Below, in pieces: positions 10,539-21,726 of a stretch of DNA of 64,000 nt; the stretch's first letter is position 1; every line of letters starts with the position of its first letter. The stretch lies in NCBI GenBank assembly GCA_023475025.1, contig JAMCWB010000037.1, positions 1 to 64,000 on the forward strand, given 5' to 3'. The translations under genes and the position numbers were made by a program. The stretch comes from Gammaproteobacteria bacterium. Lineage in GTDB: Bacteria > Pseudomonadota > Gammaproteobacteria > Pseudomonadales > Pseudomonadaceae. The notes under the pieces are model-generated. The model ran no database searches and was not told the DNA's origin. It saw nothing but the letters and a program-made list of their open reading frames with translations.

Positions 10539-11204
10539 ATGTTCACTGGCATCATTGAAGCGGTTGGCCAGATTCAACGCATGCAGCCGCGCGGCGGCGA
10601 TGTGCGGCTTTATGTGCAGACCGGCAAGCTGGATCTGGGCGACGTCAAGCTGGGTGACAGCATCGCGGTCAACGGGGTCTGTCTGACGGCCGTGGAGTTG
10701 CCGGGTGATGGCTTCTGGGCCGATGTCAGTCAGGAAACCATTCGCCGCAGCGCCCTGAGCAACCTCAAGGAGGGCAGTCGAGTCAATCTGGAAAAGGCGC
10801 TGACGCCCGCATCCCGACTGGGTGGCCATCTGGTCAGCGGCCACGTTGATGGCGTTGGCAAGGTGCTGTCCCTGGAGCAGGATGCGCGCTCCTGGCATTT
10901 TCGTCTTGAAGCACCGGCCAACCTCGCCAAATACATTGCCGAGAAAGGCTCGATTACCGTCGATGGCATCAGTCTCACGGTGAATGCTGTGGAAGGTGCT
11001 ATCTTTCATTTGAATATCGTGCCGCACACCATGCAGGAAACCGTCATGGGTGATTATCAGCCCGGCACCACGGTGAACCTGGAAGTGGATGTGATTGCGC
11101 GTTATCTGGAACGCCTGTTGCTGGGTGATAAAGCCGCCGAGGCGCACACCGAGAGCAACATCAGTATGGCCTTTCTGGCCGACAACGGCTTCCTCAAGTC
11201 CTGA
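10539..11204 (+). CDS. ribE: Riboflavin synthase alpha subunit
   Basis: MFTGIIEAVGQIQ; duplicated lumazine-binding domains. Confidence 0.95.
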   Translation: MFTGIIEAVGQIQRMQPRGGDVRLYVQTGKLDLGDVKLGDSIAVNGVCLTAVELPGDGFWADVSQETIRRSALSNLKEGSRVNLEKALTPASRLGGHLVSGHVDGVGKVLSLEQDARSWHFRLEAPANLAKYIAEKGSITVDGISLTVNAVEGAIFHLNIVPHTMQETVMGDYQPGTTVNLEVDVIARYLERLLLGDKAAEAHTESNISMAFLADNGFLKS

Positions 11205-11226
11205 TCAAGGTGCCCGGGAGGGCCGC

Positions 11227-12324
11227 ATGCAGCTGAACAGTATCGAAGAAATCATTGAAGATATTCGCGCCGGTAAAATGGTCATCCTGATGGATGATGA
11301 AGATCGCGAAAATGAAGGCGACCTGATCATGGCCGCGCAGGCGGTGCAGCCTGAACATATCAACTTCATGGCCCGCTTCGGCCGCGGTCTGATCTGCATG
11401 CCGATGAGCCTGGAGCGTTGTGAACGCCTGCAACTGCCGCTTATGGTGCAGCGCAACGGTTCCGGTTTCGGCACCAAGTTCACTGTCTCGATCGAGGCGG
11501 CCGTGGGTGTCAGTACCGGTATTTCCGCAGCAGACCGTGCGCGAACCGTGCAGGCTGCTGGCGCTCCGGGTGCTGTGGCCAAGGATATCGTCAGCCCCGG
11601 TCATATCTTCCCCCTGATGGCGCAGCCCGGTGGCGTGCTGGCGCGGGCCGGCCATACCGAAGCCTCCTGTGATCTGGCGCGTATGGCTGGCTTTGAGGAA
11701 GCCGCGGTGATCTGCGAGATCATGAACGATGACGGCACCATGTCGCGGCGTCCCGAGCTGGAGGCCTTTGCCGAAGAGCATGACCTGAAAATCGGTACTA
11801 TTGCCGATCTGATCCATTATCGCTTGCTCAATGAGCGGACTGTGCAGCGCGTCTCCGAGCAGACACTGACCAGCGAGCTGGGCACCTTCAATCTGATTGC
11901 CTACCGTGACAGCCTGGAAGGGCTGATCCATCTGGCGCTGACCCAGGGTGAGATCAACCCGGAAGAACCCACGCTGGTGCGTGTCCACAACATCGACCCG
12001 CTGCGTGATCTGTTGATGGTGCAGGAGCCGGGTCGCTGGAGCCTGCAGGACGCCATGAAAAAAGTCGCCGCCGATGGCAGCGGTGTGGTCTTGCTGCTGG
12101 GTAACCGTATCGACAGCGATGGCCTGCTCAATCACGTGCGCAAGCTGTCCGGTGAAGATGTGCCCGCCGCCCGCCGCCCAGCGACCTATAACACTGTCGG
12201 CGCTGGCTCACAGATCCTGCGTGATCTGGGCGTGCGCAAGATGCGCCTGCTGTCGACGCCGATGAAGTTCAATGCCATATCCGGTTTTGACCTGGAAGTA
12301 GTAGAATACTTGCCACGTCAGTAA
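11227..12324 (+). CDS. ribBA: 3,4-dihydroxy-2-butanone-4-phosphate synthase with degenerate GTP cyclohydrolase II-like C-terminal domain (RibBA/RibBX)
   Basis: [21 protein letters not shown] RibB motif; C-terminal domain lacks the GCHII zinc cysteine cluster. Confidence 0.92.
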   Translation: MQLNSIEEIIEDIRAGKMVILMDDEDRENEGDLIMAAQAVQPEHINFMARFGRGLICMPMSLERCERLQLPLMVQRNGSGFGTKFTVSIEAAVGVSTGISAADRARTVQAAGAPGAVAKDIVSPGHIFPLMAQPGGVLARAGHTEASCDLARMAGFEEAAVICEIMNDDGTMSRRPELEAFAEEHDLKIGTIADLIHYRLLNERTVQRVSEQTLTSELGTFNLIAYRDSLEGLIHLALTQGEINPEEPTLVRVHNIDPLRDLLMVQEPGRWSLQDAMKKVAADGSGVVLLLGNRIDSDGLLNHVRKLSGEDVPAARRPATYNTVGAGSQILRDLGVRKMRLLSTPMKFNAISGFDLEVVEYLPRQ

Positions 12325-12334
12325 ATGCACCCCC

Positions 12335-12356
12335 GGCGGCACTGGCACGTGCCGCC
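12335..12356 (+). other. Perfect 8-bp hairpin (GGCGGCAC-loop-GTGCCGCC) between ribBA and ribH, possible attenuator
   Basis: Inverted repeat read directly; only a weak T-tract follows. Confidence 0.5.
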
Positions 12357-12383
12357 CGTTCTTTAAATTCAGAGAGACTTGTC

Positions 12384-12860
12384 ATGACTGCAATCCGTAC
12401 CATCGAAGGCGACTTTGTTGCCGTAGAAGGCCGCTATGCCCTGGTGGTTGGCCGCTTCAACAGCTTTGTGGTGGAAAGCCTGCTGGCCGGCGCCCTGGAC
12501 ACCCTCAAGCGTCACGGCGTAAAAGATGAAAACATCACCATTATCCGCGTGCCGGGTGCGTTCGAAATGCCGCTGATGGTGAAGAAAGTGGCCGAGCTCA
12601 AGCAGTATGACGCCATCGTTGCCCTCGGCGCCGTGATCCGTGGCGGCACCCCGCATTTCGAATATGTGGCCGGTGAGTGCGTCAAGGGGCTGGGTGTGGT
12701 CTCTCTCGAATACGGCGTACCGGTAGCCTTCGGCGTGTTGACCGTCGACAGCATCGAGCAGGCCATCGAACGCTCAGGCACCAAGGCCGGCAACAAGGGC
12801 GCCGAAGCCACCCTCTCCGCGATTGAAATGGTCAGCGCGATCAAGCAACTGGGGGCCTGA
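12384..12860 (+). CDS. ribH: 6,7-dimethyl-8-ribityllumazine synthase
   Basis: [19 protein letters not shown]...[13 protein letters not shown]...[14 protein letters not shown]. Confidence 0.97.
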   Translation: MTAIRTIEGDFVAVEGRYALVVGRFNSFVVESLLAGALDTLKRHGVKDENITIIRVPGAFEMPLMVKKVAELKQYDAIVALGAVIRGGTPHFEYVAGECVKGLGVVSLEYGVPVAFGVLTVDSIEQAIERSGTKAGNKGAEATLSAIEMVSAIKQLGA

Positions 12861-13340
12861 GTGAGCGAACAGCAGGCCCGACCGGGCCGCTCCGCCGGTC
12901 AACCCAAGCCCTCTGCCCGGCGCAAGGCGCGCAGCTTTGCCATGCAGGCACTCTATGCCTGGCAGATGGCAGACCTGCCGATCAACGAGCTGCTCGCCCA
13001 GTTTCTGGTCGACAATGATTTCAGCAAGGTGGATCAGGCCTACTTCCGTGAACTGGTCAGTGGCGTGCCCGGCAATCTGGATGTCATCGACAATCACCTC
13101 AGTGATGTCCTTGATCGCCCGCTCAAGGAGCTGGATCCGGTTGAGCTGGCGATCCTGCGCCTTGGTGTCTATGAGCTGACCCAGCGTATCGATGTGCCTT
13201 ACCGGGTCGTGATCAACGAAGGCATTGAACTGGCCAAGACCTTTGGTGCCACCGATGGTCACAAGTACATCAATGGCATTCTCGACAAGCTGGCGCCGCG
13301 TCTGCGTAGCGTGGAATTCAACGCGCCACGCCGGGGCTAA
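12861..13340 (+). CDS. nusB: Transcription antitermination factor NusB
   Basis: [17 protein letters not shown]...[31 protein letters not shown] start. Confidence 0.96.
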   Translation: MSEQQARPGRSAGQPKPSARRKARSFAMQALYAWQMADLPINELLAQFLVDNDFSKVDQAYFRELVSGVPGNLDVIDNHLSDVLDRPLKELDPVELAILRLGVYELTQRIDVPYRVVINEGIELAKTFGATDGHKYINGILDKLAPRLRSVEFNAPRRG

Positions 13341-13346
13341 GACAGG

Positions 13347-14366
13347 GTGAGCCAGGGAGGCCCCTCTGTTGTCGGTGAGTTTTCACTGATACGCCGCTAT
13401 TTCCAGCAGGCCGCCTTGGCGGCTGCCGCGCCGGATTCCCTTCCCGTGCTCGGCATCGGTGATGATGCCGCACTGCTGCAGCCTGCCCCTGGCCAGCAAC
13501 TGGTGATCTCTACCGATACCCAGGTGTTGGGGGTTCACTTCCCGCACCGCTATCAGGCTGCCGATGCAGCCTATCGCGGCCTGGCGGCGGCGGTCAGTGA
13601 TCTCGCTGCCATGGGCGCTGAGCCTCTCGGTTTTACCCTCGCGCTGACACTTCCGGATACTGCAGCTGACTGGATGGCCGACTTTGCTGAGGGCCTGGCG
13701 CAGTGTGCGCAGGATCATCGCATCAACCTGGTGGGCGGTGATACCACACGCGGCCCCTTGAACCTGGGTTTTACTGTGCTTGGGCAGGTACCTACCGGCC
13801 AGGCGTTGCGGCGCAGTGGGGCGCAAGCGGGTGACCTGCTCTGTGTCGGCGGTTCGCTGGGTGATGGCGGCGCCGGCTTGCAGCTGGCGCTGGATCAGCC
13901 ATTGCCAGCGGGGCTTAGCCGTCACCAGCGGGATTATCTGCAGCAGCGCTTCTGGCGTCCGCAGGCTCAACTGGCTCTGGGGCTGGCCCTGCGCGGGCGC
14001 GCCACTGCGGCGCTGGATATATCCGATGGTCTGCTGGCCGATGCGGCGCACCTGGCGCATGCCAGCGGGGTGGCTGTGCATATCGAGCAATTATCCCTGC
14101 CCGCCGCTCCAGCCCTCAAGGCCTGGCCGGACAACACCCGCAACCAATGGATGTTACGCGCCGGCGATGACTATCGCTTGCTGTTTAGTTTGCCGCCGGC
14201 CAAGCTGGCAAGCTTGCAGACCGAGCAGCCAGATATCCGTGTGATCGGTCAGCTGCAGGTCGGCCAGGGTGTCTGGCTGGACAGTGGTCAGGGCCCGCAG
14301 TTGGTAAGCGGTCCAAGCGGTTATCAACATTTCTCCCCATCCTCAGCAGGAGCTGCCGATGACTAG
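13347..14366 (+). CDS. thiL: Thiamine-monophosphate kinase
   Basis: GEFSLIRRYF...GIGDDAALL...DLAAMGAEPLGFTLALTLP; GTG start. Confidence 0.95.
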   Translation: MSQGGPSVVGEFSLIRRYFQQAALAAAAPDSLPVLGIGDDAALLQPAPGQQLVISTDTQVLGVHFPHRYQAADAAYRGLAAAVSDLAAMGAEPLGFTLALTLPDTAADWMADFAEGLAQCAQDHRINLVGGDTTRGPLNLGFTVLGQVPTGQALRRSGAQAGDLLCVGGSLGDGGAGLQLALDQPLPAGLSRHQRDYLQQRFWRPQAQLALGLALRGRATAALDISDGLLADAAHLAHASGVAVHIEQLSLPAAPALKAWPDNTRNQWMLRAGDDYRLLFSLPPAKLASLQTEQPDIRVIGQLQVGQGVWLDSGQGPQLVSGPSGYQHFSPSSAGAADD

Positions 14367-14862
14367 TTCGCCCAATGGACAACCCCACGCCCCCGCGTCG
14401 GTATGGCGTAATCCGATCCATTTTCTCGCCTTCGGCTTTGGTAGTGGGGCTATTCCCAAGGCCCCCGGCACCTGGGGCACCCTGGCAGCCGTACCCTTTG
14501 TACTGCTCTGGCAGCAACTGCCTCTGACCGGCTATATTGCCGTGCTGGTGGTGACCACGCTGGTGGGTATCTGGTTATGTGATCGTACGGCCAAGGATCT
14601 GGGGGTGCATGATCACGGCGGCATCGTTTGGGACGAGTTTGTTGGCATCTGGCTGGCCATGCTGCTGGCGCCTCCGGGTTGGGGCTGGTTGCTGGCCGGT
14701 TTTCTGCTGTTCCGGCTGTTTGATATCTGGAAGCCCTGGCCGATTGGCTGGGTCGACCGCCGCGTGGGTGGTGGCCTGGGTATCATGCTGGATGACCTGA
14801 TTGCCGGGGCGATGGCACTGGTGGTGTTGCTGCTGGCCGAATGGCTGCTAGTCTTGATCTGA
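14359..14862 (+). CDS. pgpA: Phosphatidylglycerophosphatase A
   Basis: FGFGSGAIPKAPGTWGTLAAVP...HDHGGIVWDEFVGIWLAM. Confidence 0.95.
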   Translation: MTSSPNGQPHAPASVWRNPIHFLAFGFGSGAIPKAPGTWGTLAAVPFVLLWQQLPLTGYIAVLVVTTLVGIWLCDRTAKDLGVHDHGGIVWDEFVGIWLAMLLAPPGWGWLLAGFLLFRLFDIWKPWPIGWVDRRVGGGLGIMLDDLIAGAMALVVLLLAEWLLVLI

Positions 14863-14891
14863 TACCGGCCTAAGGCCCTGACGGGACACCT

Positions 14892-15542
14892 GTGATGAAC
14901 CTCTTCAAGAACCTGGTTGTGTTGCTTGTTTTGATTGGTCTTGCCGCACCGCTGTGGGCCGAGCCCTCGGTCAGGGTGGTCGGCCTGTTCAGCAGTGCTG
15001 TGGTGGTCAATATTGATGGGCAGCGCCAGATGCTGCGCGTTGGCCAGCCGGCTGTACAGGGTGTCGAGCTGATCAGTGCCGACAGCCGCAGTGCGACCTT
15101 GCGTATCAATGGCCGCGAACGGGTGCTGGGGCTTGAGCGCGATTACAGCGAAGGTTTTGCCGTGCCCGAGCGGCAAACCGTCAGTATTGGTCGCTCTCAG
15201 GGCGGCCACTTCCGCACCACGGGCTCGATCAACGGCCATAGCGTGCAATTCATGGTTGATACCGGTGCCACCAGCGTAGCGATGAACTCGCAGCAGGCTG
15301 AGCGCATGGGGCTCAACTACCGCGGTGGCAGACAGGTGCAAGCGACCACGGCCAGCGGTCATGTGCCGGGATATCTGGTGACTCTTGACCGGGTGCGTAT
15401 TGGTGATATCGAGTTGACCCGGGTTGAAGGGCTGGTACTCGAAGGCGGCTTCCCGACCGAGGTATTGCTGGGTAACAGCTTTCTCAGCCGCCTGCGCATG
15501 GATGACCGTGGCGCGGTGTTGATTCTCGAGCGCCGATACTGA
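14892..15542 (+). CDS. TIGR02281-type retropepsin-like clan AA aspartic protease
   Basis: INGHSVQFMVDTGATSVAMN...LEGGFPTEVLLGNSFLSRLRM. Confidence 0.85.
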   Translation: MMNLFKNLVVLLVLIGLAAPLWAEPSVRVVGLFSSAVVVNIDGQRQMLRVGQPAVQGVELISADSRSATLRINGRERVLGLERDYSEGFAVPERQTVSIGRSQGGHFRTTGSINGHSVQFMVDTGATSVAMNSQQAERMGLNYRGGRQVQATTASGHVPGYLVTLDRVRIGDIELTRVEGLVLEGGFPTEVLLGNSFLSRLRMDDRGAVLILERRY

Positions 15543-15655
15543 GGCTTGCGGATGCCAGGTTCGCACATCCGGTCACCATTCAACGTCGCCGCCAGCGCCG
15601 ACTCCTGCTAAGATAGCGGCCCTTTTGCAAATGCTGCGGCTCACAGGAGTTCGGT

Positions 15656-16267
15656 GTGGCGGTTAACTATATTGCCTCGTCCCAGTTGCCTACCCAGTGG
15701 GGCACTTTCACCATGCACGGCTTCCTCGAAGAGGCCTCCGGCAAGGAACACGTTGTGCTGACCATGGGTGATGTGGCCGACGGCGAGCCGGTGCTGGGTC
15801 GTCTGCATTCCGAATGTTTGACGGGTGACGCCTTGTTCAGCCTGCGCTGTGACTGCGGCTTTCAGCTCGAAGCCGCGTTGGCAGCCATTGCCGCCGAAGG
15901 TCGAGGCGCGTTGTTCTATCTGCGTCAGGAAGGCCGCGGTATTGGCTTGATGAACAAGATCCGTGCCTACAACCTGCAAGACAGTGGTGCCGATACGGTC
16001 GAGGCCAACGAGCAGCTCGGTTTTGGTGCTGATCAACGCGACTATGCCATTTGCCAGCCGATGCTCAAGCACTTGGGCATTACCAGCCTCAAGTTGCTGA
16101 CCAACAACCCGCGCAAGGTCAAGGCACTGGAAGGCTTTGGCATCGAGATAGTCCAGCGCTTGCCCCTGCAATTCGGGCTTAATCCCCACAACAGCAAGTA
16201 CCTGGCAACCAAGGCCGGCAAGCTCGGCCATATGCTGGGCAACCTGCATCAAGCGGAGGCCGACTGA
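15656..16267 (+). CDS. ribA: GTP cyclohydrolase II
   Basis: [26 protein letters not shown]...[25 protein letters not shown] start. Confidence 0.97.
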   Translation: MAVNYIASSQLPTQWGTFTMHGFLEEASGKEHVVLTMGDVADGEPVLGRLHSECLTGDALFSLRCDCGFQLEAALAAIAAEGRGALFYLRQEGRGIGLMNKIRAYNLQDSGADTVEANEQLGFGADQRDYAICQPMLKHLGITSLKLLTNNPRKVKALEGFGIEIVQRLPLQFGLNPHNSKYLATKAGKLGHMLGNLHQAEAD

Positions 16268-16269
16268 GT

Positions 16270-16710
16270 ATGAATCCTGCAGTCAACTGGAAAGCCCTGC
16301 AGCGCAACTGGCGCATGCAGACCATCGTGTCCCTGATTCTGCCGATAGCCCTGGTCTGGCTGCTGCGTGACAGTTCCGGCTCCTGGGAAGAGGCAGCCAT
16401 GCCCTTGTTTGTGCTCGGGCTGGCCAGTATCTTTCTGACCCTCTGGCGCTTCAGCCCTTACAAGCGGGCGCTGGTTGCCGTTGATCAATTGACTGACCCG
16501 GCCGCCGCCAAGGCAGAAGCCGCCTGGGCCAGCTTGCAGCATCAGCAGATGCTCGGCCTGCTGAATGCCAAGATTCCGGGCTGGATCGGTATGTTGCACT
16601 TTGTCTGTACCGGCGAGCTGACGCCAGTGATTTTGCTGGTGCTTGCCAGTCAGGGTCTGTTGCTGCTCTATCGCCCACCCAGTGCCTGGGTCAACGCGAG
16701 CCAGTCATGA
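16270..16710 (+). CDS. MAPEG family membrane protein
   Basis: Four predicted TM segments, VNASQS C-terminus, position next to ribA. Confidence 0.6.
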   Translation: MNPAVNWKALQRNWRMQTIVSLILPIALVWLLRDSSGSWEEAAMPLFVLGLASIFLTLWRFSPYKRALVAVDQLTDPAAAKAEAAWASLQHQQMLGLLNAKIPGWIGMLHFVCTGELTPVILLVLASQGLLLLYRPPSAWVNASQS

Positions 16711-17522
16711 TGCGTGGCTGGCTGCTGGCCGGCCTGCTACTTGTGCTGCAGCCAGTGCCCGGCGCAGAGCGCGTGGTCAGTCTGGCTCCTTTCCTTACTG
16801 ACATGATGTTGCAACTGGATGCCGCTGAGCGCCTGGTCGGCATCATGGATGATAATCAACGAGCCCCAGAGTTGCCAGAGGTACCCCGTGTTGGTGGCTA
16901 CCAGACCCTGGCCGCTGAGCGCATTGTGGCGCAGCGTCCTGACCTTATCCTCGCCTGGCCGTCGGGTAACTCTGCGCAGTTGCTGGCGCAACTGGAAGCC
17001 TGGGGTTTGCGCGTCGAGCGTTTTGAGCCCCAGCGGCTGGCTGATATAGAGCCTATGGTGCGCGAGCTGGGTGAGTTGCTGGCGCTGAGCTCCCGTGCCG
17101 AACAACTGATTGCCGATTACCGGCGCGCGCTCAAGGCACTTGAACGTCCGCTGACAGACGACTCCCCCGGGGTGTTTGTTCAACTCTGGGATGACCCCAT
17201 CTACACCATCAGTGACCAGCAATTACTTGGCGATGCACTGCGCCACTGCGGTGCGCGCAATGTGTTTGCCGAACTGACTATTCTGGCGCCTCAGATCGGC
17301 CGCGAAAGTGTTATTGCTGCAGATCCGGACATTATTCTGCTGTTTTCCAGCCAGCAGGCAGAGCAACACCCCTGGCTGAAACGCTGGCGTCAGTTTCCAC
17401 AGCTGCGCGCGGTGCGCAATCAACGCTTGTATACCCTTGATGGCGATACGCTGGTGCGGCCAACGCCGCGAATCGTGGAGGGGTTGCGGGACTTGTGCGG
17501 AGTTATCCGGGACGACGAATGA
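16707..17522 (+). CDS. Helical-backbone metal receptor / cobalamin-binding periplasmic protein (BtuF-like)
   Basis: RVVSLAPFLTDMMLQLDAAERLVGI...ERIVAQRPDLILAWPSGN; convergent with btuB. Confidence 0.85.
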   Translation: MMRGWLLAGLLLVLQPVPGAERVVSLAPFLTDMMLQLDAAERLVGIMDDNQRAPELPEVPRVGGYQTLAAERIVAQRPDLILAWPSGNSAQLLAQLEAWGLRVERFEPQRLADIEPMVRELGELLALSSRAEQLIADYRRALKALERPLTDDSPGVFVQLWDDPIYTISDQQLLGDALRHCGARNVFAELTILAPQIGRESVIAADPDIILLFSSQQAEQHPWLKRWRQFPQLRAVRNQRLYTLDGDTLVRPTPRIVEGLRDLCGVIRDDE

Positions 17523-17554
17523 CTGGCGAACGCAGTGGATTGCGTTCGCCAGTA
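17523..17554. terminator. Bidirectional hairpin between convergent btuF-like and btuB genes
   Basis: 13-bp perfect inverted repeat ACTGGCGAACGCA / TGCGTTCGCCAGT followed by ATTCTTT. Confidence 0.75.
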
Positions 17555-17577
17555 TTCTTTAACGTGACAGGCTGGGA

Positions 17578-19449
17578 TTAGAGTTGTGGTGTCCAGGTAA
17601 CAGCCAGCAGGCCGGTGCGGCCGGGTTCGCGGTAGTTGAGCTGGTTGACCCAGTCACGGCTATGAGTGCCCAGAGCGTAGTCGCGATCAAACAGGTTCTG
17701 CACCTTCAGGTCCCAGCGCAGGCTGGGGTTGGCTTGCCAACTGGCGCGCAGATCAAGGGTGGCATAACCGGCCAGGGTATCGTCGTTGCTCGGATTGCGA
17801 TAACGCTGGCTGAAAGCTTGCCACGTAGCCCCAGCACCGAAGGCGCCCCACTGGCGATCCAGGTCCTGACTGATGGTGCGCTTGGCGCGCAGTTGTAGCG
17901 TATTACCGGTGTCACGGTCGCGTGGATCGATAACTGTGATGGCTGTGCGGCTGTTCCAGCCCATCAGGCTGGTATTGATAGCGGCTTCAGCCCCCTGGAT
18001 GCGAGCGCGATTGATATTTTCCACTTGCGCGGTGCTCGGGTTCCAGGCGATCAGGTCCTTTATCGTGTTGTGGAACAGGGAGGCTTCAACTTCAGCCTGG
18101 GCCAGTTGTCCACGCCACTGCAGCTCCCAGTTTTTCGAGGTCTCCGCGTCCAGGTCCGGATTGCCGCCCCAGCCGGGTGGTGCATAGAGGTCATTGAAGG
18201 TGGGTGCGCGGAAGCCTTCAGCGTAACTCAGAACCCACTGCTGCCAGTCGCCCACCGGAATCGCCAGCGCGGCATTGAAGCTGTTTTCGGTACCGAAATG
18301 CTGGTTATCGTCATGGCGCAGGCCCAGCTCGGTAGAGAACTGTTCGTTGCTCCAGCGATGCTGGGCAAACAGCCCCCAGTTTTCCCGCCGGGTCTTGCTG
18401 AAATCGTAGGTTGATGTCAGGCGGTCACGGTGCCAGTCACTGCCCAGTGTCAGTTGGTGCTCCGGAGCCAGTGCCAGCTGGTTCAACCAGCTACCGCTGT
18501 AGCGGGTAGTGGCAATGCTGTTGTCATCCCAGGGGCTGCCGGAACCGACAGTCTTGTTGCGATCAAAACTGCGTCCTGCCTCTAGTCGGCTAGTCCACAC
18601 AGGACTCAATCGCCCTTCCAGGTGGGCATGGTAACTGCTGACGCGGAATTGGTCTTCCGGGTTGCCTGGGGGGAACTCAAAAGGCGCGGTTGCAGGGAAT
18701 GGATTGAAGGCGTCATCAAATTCGTTCTTGCCGCGCTGGTCGCTGAGGCTCAGTCCGCTGCTCCAGTCGGTATTGAAACTATGCTTCAGGTTCAGATAAA
18801 GCGACTGATTACGATAGCCATCACGGTCATTATCGTTTCCGGCATTATCGCGGGTAAGGTCAAAGCCACGGCTTTCATCCAGGCTGGCGCCCAGAGCGAA
18901 ACGGGTGGCCTGATTACCGCCACTCAGGTTAACACTGCGCTCGAAGGTACGCTCGGTACCCGCGCCCAGGCGCAGGGTGGGCTGCAAACCCGCTTCCGGC
19001 TGACGGGTGAAGATCTGGATGACACCACCAATGGCATCGGCACCAAAGACCGAAGAACGCGGTCCACGGATTACTTCAACGCGCTCGACATTATCGATGT
19101 TGAGATAATCAATGCGGGCAATCCCGGTTGTGGTAGAAGCAATGCGCTGACCGTCGACCAGCACCAGGGTCTGGTTGGTATTGCTGCCGCGCAGGAAGTA
19201 AGCCGGCACGCCGCCATTGCGGTTCTGCTGCAATCCGGGCACACGGCTCAGCAGCTCGGGCACGCTGCGAGCTTGCAAGCGCTCGATATCACTGCGAGTA
19301 AAGACAGTGTTCGCTGCCAGCGCAGCACTGCGTGGTTGTTCAACACGTGAAGCGGTGACCAGGGTATCCGGTAGTTGATCAACAGGGCTATTGGCATGCG
19401 CAATGCTGGTGGCTAACAGCGCCGGCAGCAGATAAAGACTATTTTTCAT
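17578..19449 (-). CDS. btuB: TonB-dependent vitamin B12 receptor BtuB
   Basis: Plug domain PDTLVTASRVEQPRSAALAANTVFTRSDIERLQ; C-terminal aromatic motif; preceded by cobalamin riboswitch. Confidence 0.92.
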   Translation of the reverse strand: MKNSLYLLPALLATSIAHANSPVDQLPDTLVTASRVEQPRSAALAANTVFTRSDIERLQARSVPELLSRVPGLQQNRNGGVPAYFLRGSNTNQTLVLVDGQRIASTTTGIARIDYLNIDNVERVEVIRGPRSSVFGADAIGGVIQIFTRQPEAGLQPTLRLGAGTERTFERSVNLSGGNQATRFALGASLDESRGFDLTRDNAGNDNDRDGYRNQSLYLNLKHSFNTDWSSGLSLSDQRGKNEFDDAFNPFPATAPFEFPPGNPEDQFRVSSYHAHLEGRLSPVWTSRLEAGRSFDRNKTVGSGSPWDDNSIATTRYSGSWLNQLALAPEHQLTLGSDWHRDRLTSTYDFSKTRRENWGLFAQHRWSNEQFSTELGLRHDDNQHFGTENSFNAALAIPVGDWQQWVLSYAEGFRAPTFNDLYAPPGWGGNPDLDAETSKNWELQWRGQLAQAEVEASLFHNTIKDLIAWNPSTAQVENINRARIQGAEAAINTSLMGWNSRTAITVIDPRDRDTGNTLQLRAKRTISQDLDRQWGAFGAGATWQAFSQRYRNPSNDDTLAGYATLDLRASWQANPSLRWDLKVQNLFDRDYALGTHSRDWVNQLNYREPGRTGLLAVTWTPQL

Positions 19450-19599
19450 TATGAATCCTCAAAAGTAATGCTTTTGAGGAGGGCGGGAAGTCAGGGAGGG
19501 TGCTGGGGAGTCACAGAGGGCCACAGACCACTACGCCGACCGGTGACGCCCTCCGCGACACCTCAGCAATGCAGTTATTCACGCCGGAGCGTGCTCTGC

Positions 19600-19800
19600 T
19601 TCACACCGGGCCGGTCTCCGGACTCGGGATACCCATGACATCGCCTTTCCGTGCATGCACAGTGGCGTAATGATGTCATCGACAGGCGTGGCCTGTGATC
19701 CCTTACCGTTGCGGGGGCAGCGTCGGATTTGCACCGACTTCCCGTTTCACCCGCCGATCGCATGATCGGCCGGGCACCCAGTGTGACTGGAAGCGGGGCG
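19600..19800 (-). promoter_or_regulatory. Cobalamin (B12) riboswitch
   Basis: Minus strand reads GGGTGAAACGGGAAGTCGGTGCAAATCCGACGCTGCCCCCGCAACGGTAAGGG...CCCGAGTCCGGAGACCGGC, classic cobalamin element upstream of btuB; boundaries approximate. Confidence 0.95.
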
Positions 19801-19839
19801 ATTCTGGGCGTTTGTGGCCGGGTGGTCAAGCCCGGCGTA

Positions 19840-21726
19840 TCATTGACCGCTCAGGCGGTCGCGAATCTGACGCTCGATGCCGGCGGCATCAAGGCCGCAT
19901 TCGGCGAGCATTTCTGCGGGCTTGGCGTGTTCGGTGTACTCGTCGGGGAGCCCGAGATTGAGCACCGGAATACGTACCCCCTGCGCTAGCAGCCACTCGT
20001 TGACTGCGCTACCGGCACCACCCATTACTGCGTTTTCTTCCAGGGTAACCAGCAGGTCATGGCCGGCAGCCAGGTGTTGGATCAGCTCAGTATCCAGGGG
20101 TTTGACAAAGCGCATATTGGCCACACTGGCATCCAGCTGCTCGGCAGCTTGCAGGGCGGCAGCATGCAGGGTGCCGAAACACAGGATGGCAACCTGCTTG
20201 CCGTGGCGGGTTTGCACCCCTCGACCAATGGGTAGAGGGTCCAATGACGGGTCCACAGCGACACCGGGCCCGGTGCCACGCGGATAGCGCACGGCGGCCG
20301 GGCCTTTATGCAGGTAACCGGTGGTGAGCATCTGCCGGGTTTCATTTTCATCGGCCGGCGCCATGATCAGCATATTGGGCAGGCAACGCAGGTAAGACAG
20401 ATCGAAGCTGCCGGCATGGGTCGGGCCGTCTTCGCCGACCAGGCCGGCGCGGTCGATGGCGAAGAGCACATCCAGGTTCTGCACGGCGACGTCGTGGATC
20501 AACTGGTCATAGGCCCGCTGCAGGAAGGTCGAGTAGATGGCAACCACCGGCTTGGCACCTTCACAGGCCATGCCTGCAGCAAGGGTGACGGCATGCTGTT
20601 CGGCGATGGCGACATCAAAGTAACGCTCAGGGAAGCGTTCGCTGAAAGCGACCAGATCCGATCCTTCCTTCATCGCCGGGGTGATGCCGACCAGGCGCGG
20701 ATCGCTGGCTGCCATGTCGCATAACCACTGGCCAAAGACATTGGAAAACTTCACTTTGCTGGCCGGGCGACTGGCTGCCGGGTTGGGCTCCAGCTTGGTG
20801 ATGGCGTGATAGCCGATCGGATCTTCCTCGGCAGGGGCAAAGCCCTTGCCCTTGCGGGTGACCACATGCAGCAGCTGCGGGCCTTTGCGTCCGCGCAGGT
20901 TGCGCAGGGTGGTGACCAGGGTATCCAGGTCGTGGCCGTCGATCGGCCCGATGTAATTCCAGCCCAGTTCCTCGAACAGGGTGCCGGGCACCAGCATGCC
21001 CTTGGCGTGCTCTTCGGTCTTGCGCGCCAGCTCCCAGGCCTTGGGGATTTTCGACAATACCTTCTTGCTGCCTTCGCGCATGTGCGCATAGGTCGAGCTG
21101 GAGAGAATCTTGGCCAGGTAGTTGGACATGCCGCCGACATTGCGCGAGATTGACATGTCGTTGTCGTTGAGTACCACCAGCATGTCGGCTTCAACGTCAG
21201 CGGCATGGTTCAGTGCTTCGAAGGCCATGCCGGCGGTCAGGGCACCATCGCCGATCACGGCGACACTGTGTCGTTCGATCCCCTGCAGGCGTGCAGCAAT
21301 AGCCATGCCCAAGGCGGCGCTGATCGAGGTGCTGGAGTGGCCAACGCCAAAGGTATCGTAAGGGCTTTCGGCCCGGCGTGGAAAAGCGGCCAGGCCGTTC
21401 TTTTGCCGCAGGCTGCTCATCTGCTCGCGGCGGCCAGTCAGGATCTTGTGCGGATAGGCCTGATGGCCGACATCCCAGACCAGGCGGTCCTCTGGCGTCT
21501 CGTAGATATAATGCAACGCGATGGTCAGTTCGATCACGCCCAGGCCAGCGCCAAAATGCCCGCCGGTCTGACCCACGGTCCACAGCAGATAGGCGCGCAG
21601 TTCGTCTGCCAATGCAGGCAGCAGCTCGCTATCCAGCTCACGCAGCGCTGCGGTGTCATCTATGCTGTCCAGCAAGGGGGTGCTGGGCCGGGTGCGCGGA
21701 ATATCGTGAAAAGTTGTGGGCATCAA
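19840..21726 (-). CDS. dxs: 1-deoxy-D-xylulose-5-phosphate synthase
   Basis: [18 protein letters not shown]...[15 protein letters not shown]...[15 protein letters not shown]. Confidence 0.97.
   Translation of the reverse strand: MMPTTFHDIPRTRPSTPLLDSIDDTAALRELDSELLPALADELRAYLLWTVGQTGGHFGAGLGVIELTIALHYIYETPEDRLVWDVGHQAYPHKILTGRREQMSSLRQKNGLAAFPRRAESPYDTFGVGHSSTSISAALGMAIAARLQGIERHSVAVIGDGALTAGMAFEALNHAADVEADMLVVLNDNDMSISRNVGGMSNYLAKILSSSTYAHMREGSKKVLSKIPKAWELARKTEEHAKGMLVPGTLFEELGWNYIGPIDGHDLDTLVTTLRNLRGRKGPQLLHVVTRKGKGFAPAEEDPIGYHAITKLEPNPAASRPASKVKFSNVFGQWLCDMAASDPRLVGITPAMKEGSDLVAFSERFPERYFDVAIAEQHAVTLAAGMACEGAKPVVAIYSTFLQRAYDQLIHDVAVQNLDVLFAIDRAGLVGEDGPTHAGSFDLSYLRCLPNMLIMAPADENETRQMLTTGYLHKGPAAVRYPRGTGPGVAVDPSLDPLPIGRGVQTRHGKQVAILCFGTLHAAALQAAEQLDASVANMRFVKPLDTELIQHLAAGHDLLVTLEENAVMGGAGSAVNEWLLAQGVRIPVLNLGLPDEYTEHAKPAEMLAECGLDAAGIERQIRDRLSGQ

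Noticed and set aside
9195-11147. 650-aa minus-strand ORF opposite ribD/ribE
   Set aside because: Shadow ORF in high-GC coding DNA; opposite strand encodes clear RibD and RibE; no recognisable domain.
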